Below are positions 63,236 through 64,000 of a DNA stretch of 64,000 bases, piece by piece. The notes under the pieces are model-generated. The model was not told where the DNA came from, ran no database searches, and was given only the letters and a program-made list of their open reading frames with translations. The stretch lies in assembly GCF_003368325.1 (NCBI RefSeq), contig NZ_CP031468.1, forward strand, positions 110,592 through 174,591, given 5' to 3'. Source of the DNA: Paraburkholderia caffeinilytica (GTDB lineage: Bacteria > Pseudomonadota > Gammaproteobacteria > Burkholderiales > Burkholderiaceae). Every line of letters begins with the position of its first letter. Positions within the stretch are counted from its first letter, which is position 1. The position numbers and the translations under genes are program-made.

Positions 63236-64000
63236 GTGGATGAGAATCTCGAGGAACACGACGAAGGTTCACGATACGACGATCCGGACGCGATCGGCAG
63301 CACGGCGCTCTATCAATCGTTATCGAACCTTGTTTTTTTCTCCGACGATATGTACCTGAGTTCTCAGGCGCAAAACCTGAACCTCGTCGACCAGTTTCTT
63401 ATGCCGTTGGAATACAAGGTATTGCGAGAACTGTTCGAGACAGACTCCACACCCGCTGACACGCATTTCCTGCTCGCGCAGTCGCAGATGTGGATCTTCG
63501 CTGCGTATGAACTGCTGCGAAACTGGAGGCAGCGTGCCAGTGAAATCATCAAGTGGCATGCGAACCACGGGCTTGAACAGAAACTGGCGTCGCTGAAAGA
63601 GCGGCACAAGGCGGACTTGCACTTTGGGCTAAGAATCAGAATTGAGCAGATCGAGCGGGTGCTGAACGACGAAGCGATCGTGGCCGAACTGGACAGGCAA
63701 CGCCGACATATCTACATTCCGTTCGCACGTCTGGAGTGGGTTCGCGTGTCGCTTGCAAAACACGAAGTCAGCGGCAATCCAAAGCAGGCGGCGCTTATGC
63801 CCGGTTACGGGCGCATCAATAGCTGGTGCGGCTCACTGGACTTTGAACTGGAGAATGGTAAGTACAGTATGGGCTATATCAACCGCCGCGACATTGCTGA
63901 CAGTATCCGCGATCTCGACTTCACGGCCGAACCTCCAGACGACGAGACGATCGAAAGCTTTGACGCGTTTATGTCTGGTAAGGGATTTGAGCCGGATTGA
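63236..64000 (+). CDS. Hypothetical helical protein
   Basis: 254 aa, stop codon exactly at the window end. GTG 63236 with GGGGGCGAAG upstream. Segments QAQNLNLVDQFLMPLEYKVL, QSQMWIFAAYELLRNWRQRA and GLRIRIEQIERVLNDEAIVA look helical. No motif recognised. 170 bp after the Abi_C-like gene on the same strand, so perhaps functionally linked. Confidence 0.55.
   Translation: MDENLEEHDEGSRYDDPDAIGSTALYQSLSNLVFFSDDMYLSSQAQNLNLVDQFLMPLEYKVLRELFETDSTPADTHFLLAQSQMWIFAAYELLRNWRQRASEIIKWHANHGLEQKLASLKERHKADLHFGLRIRIEQIERVLNDEAIVAELDRQRRHIYIPFARLEWVRVSLAKHEVSGNPKQAALMPGYGRINSWCGSLDFELENGKYSMGYINRRDIADSIRDLDFTAEPPDDETIESFDAFMSGKGFEPD

Noticed and set aside
1..64000. CRISPR array, tRNA or rRNA genes
   Set aside because: I saw no regularly spaced identical repeats with unique spacers and no recognisable tRNA or rRNA sequence.

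Overview
The window looks like part of a plasmid or secondary replicon of a Burkholderiales bacterium, most likely Paraburkholderia, Caballeronia or Burkholderia. The evidence is high GC with strong GC3, two Burkholderia-type trimeric porins, many LysR/GntR/AraC regulators, ACS-type MFS transporters, and a right half made of plasmid functions (replication, partition, mobilisation, antirestriction, SSB, toxin-antitoxin). The genus call is inference; I see no rRNA, tRNA or core housekeeping gene.

Layout. (1) 1-34 kb is a catabolic and transport region. It holds a 3-hydroxyisobutyrate dehydrogenase-like gene beside a cut-off aldehyde dehydrogenase; an amino-acid ABC transporter operon ending in a class V aminotransferase; a six-gene unit (nitrilase, RraA-like, MFS, porin, HpaI-type aldolase, MFS) under a divergent LysR; an orphan porin and a Liv-type binding protein; a GABA/putrescine-like unit (GntR regulator, APC permease, gamma-glutamyl-GABA hydrolase); and an amine-oxidation unit (ExaC-like aldehyde dehydrogenase, EutR-like AraC regulator, copper amine oxidase, ethanolamine-type permease). 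Much of 14.8-28.5 kb is decayed: IS3 and IS4 remnants, a LysR pseudogene, a degenerate sigma54-activator AAA+ module, a permease fragment, and a duplicated puuD-gntR divergon in which each copy kept a different gene. (2) 34.3-38.8 kb holds an inverted array of about seven 20-bp repeats, then a single-gene NACHT NTPase with an N-terminal PD-(D/E)XK nuclease-like domain (a candidate antiphage NLR), an HU gene and a perfect 18-bp hairpin. (3) 39.2-51.6 kb is the mobilisation and plasmid-maintenance block: a relaxase with an apparently nested second gene, MobC, a candidate oriT, a large ParB-like protein, an ArdB/KlcA antirestriction gene, a DUF932-type gene, SSB and small plasmid genes. (4) 51.7-58.2 kb is the stability core: an Xre/RES toxin-antitoxin pair, a Rep_3-like initiator, an iteron origin with a perfect DnaA box, ParA/ParB and candidate parS palindromes. 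(5) 58.2-64 kb carries a large tyrosine recombinase and four unfamiliar genes, one resembling abortive-infection C-terminal domain proteins.

How it fits together. The origin iterons continue as copies through to the parA promoter, so the initiator or ParA may couple replication with partition. Relaxase, MobC, SSB and ArdB are what a mobilisable plasmid needs on entering a new host. No type IV secretion genes are visible here. The best candidates for something little described are the NACHT gene with the repeat array beside it, the overprinted gene inside the relaxase, the 35-bp inverted duplication that gives two divergent plasmid genes the same leader, and the cluster at 60-64 kb.
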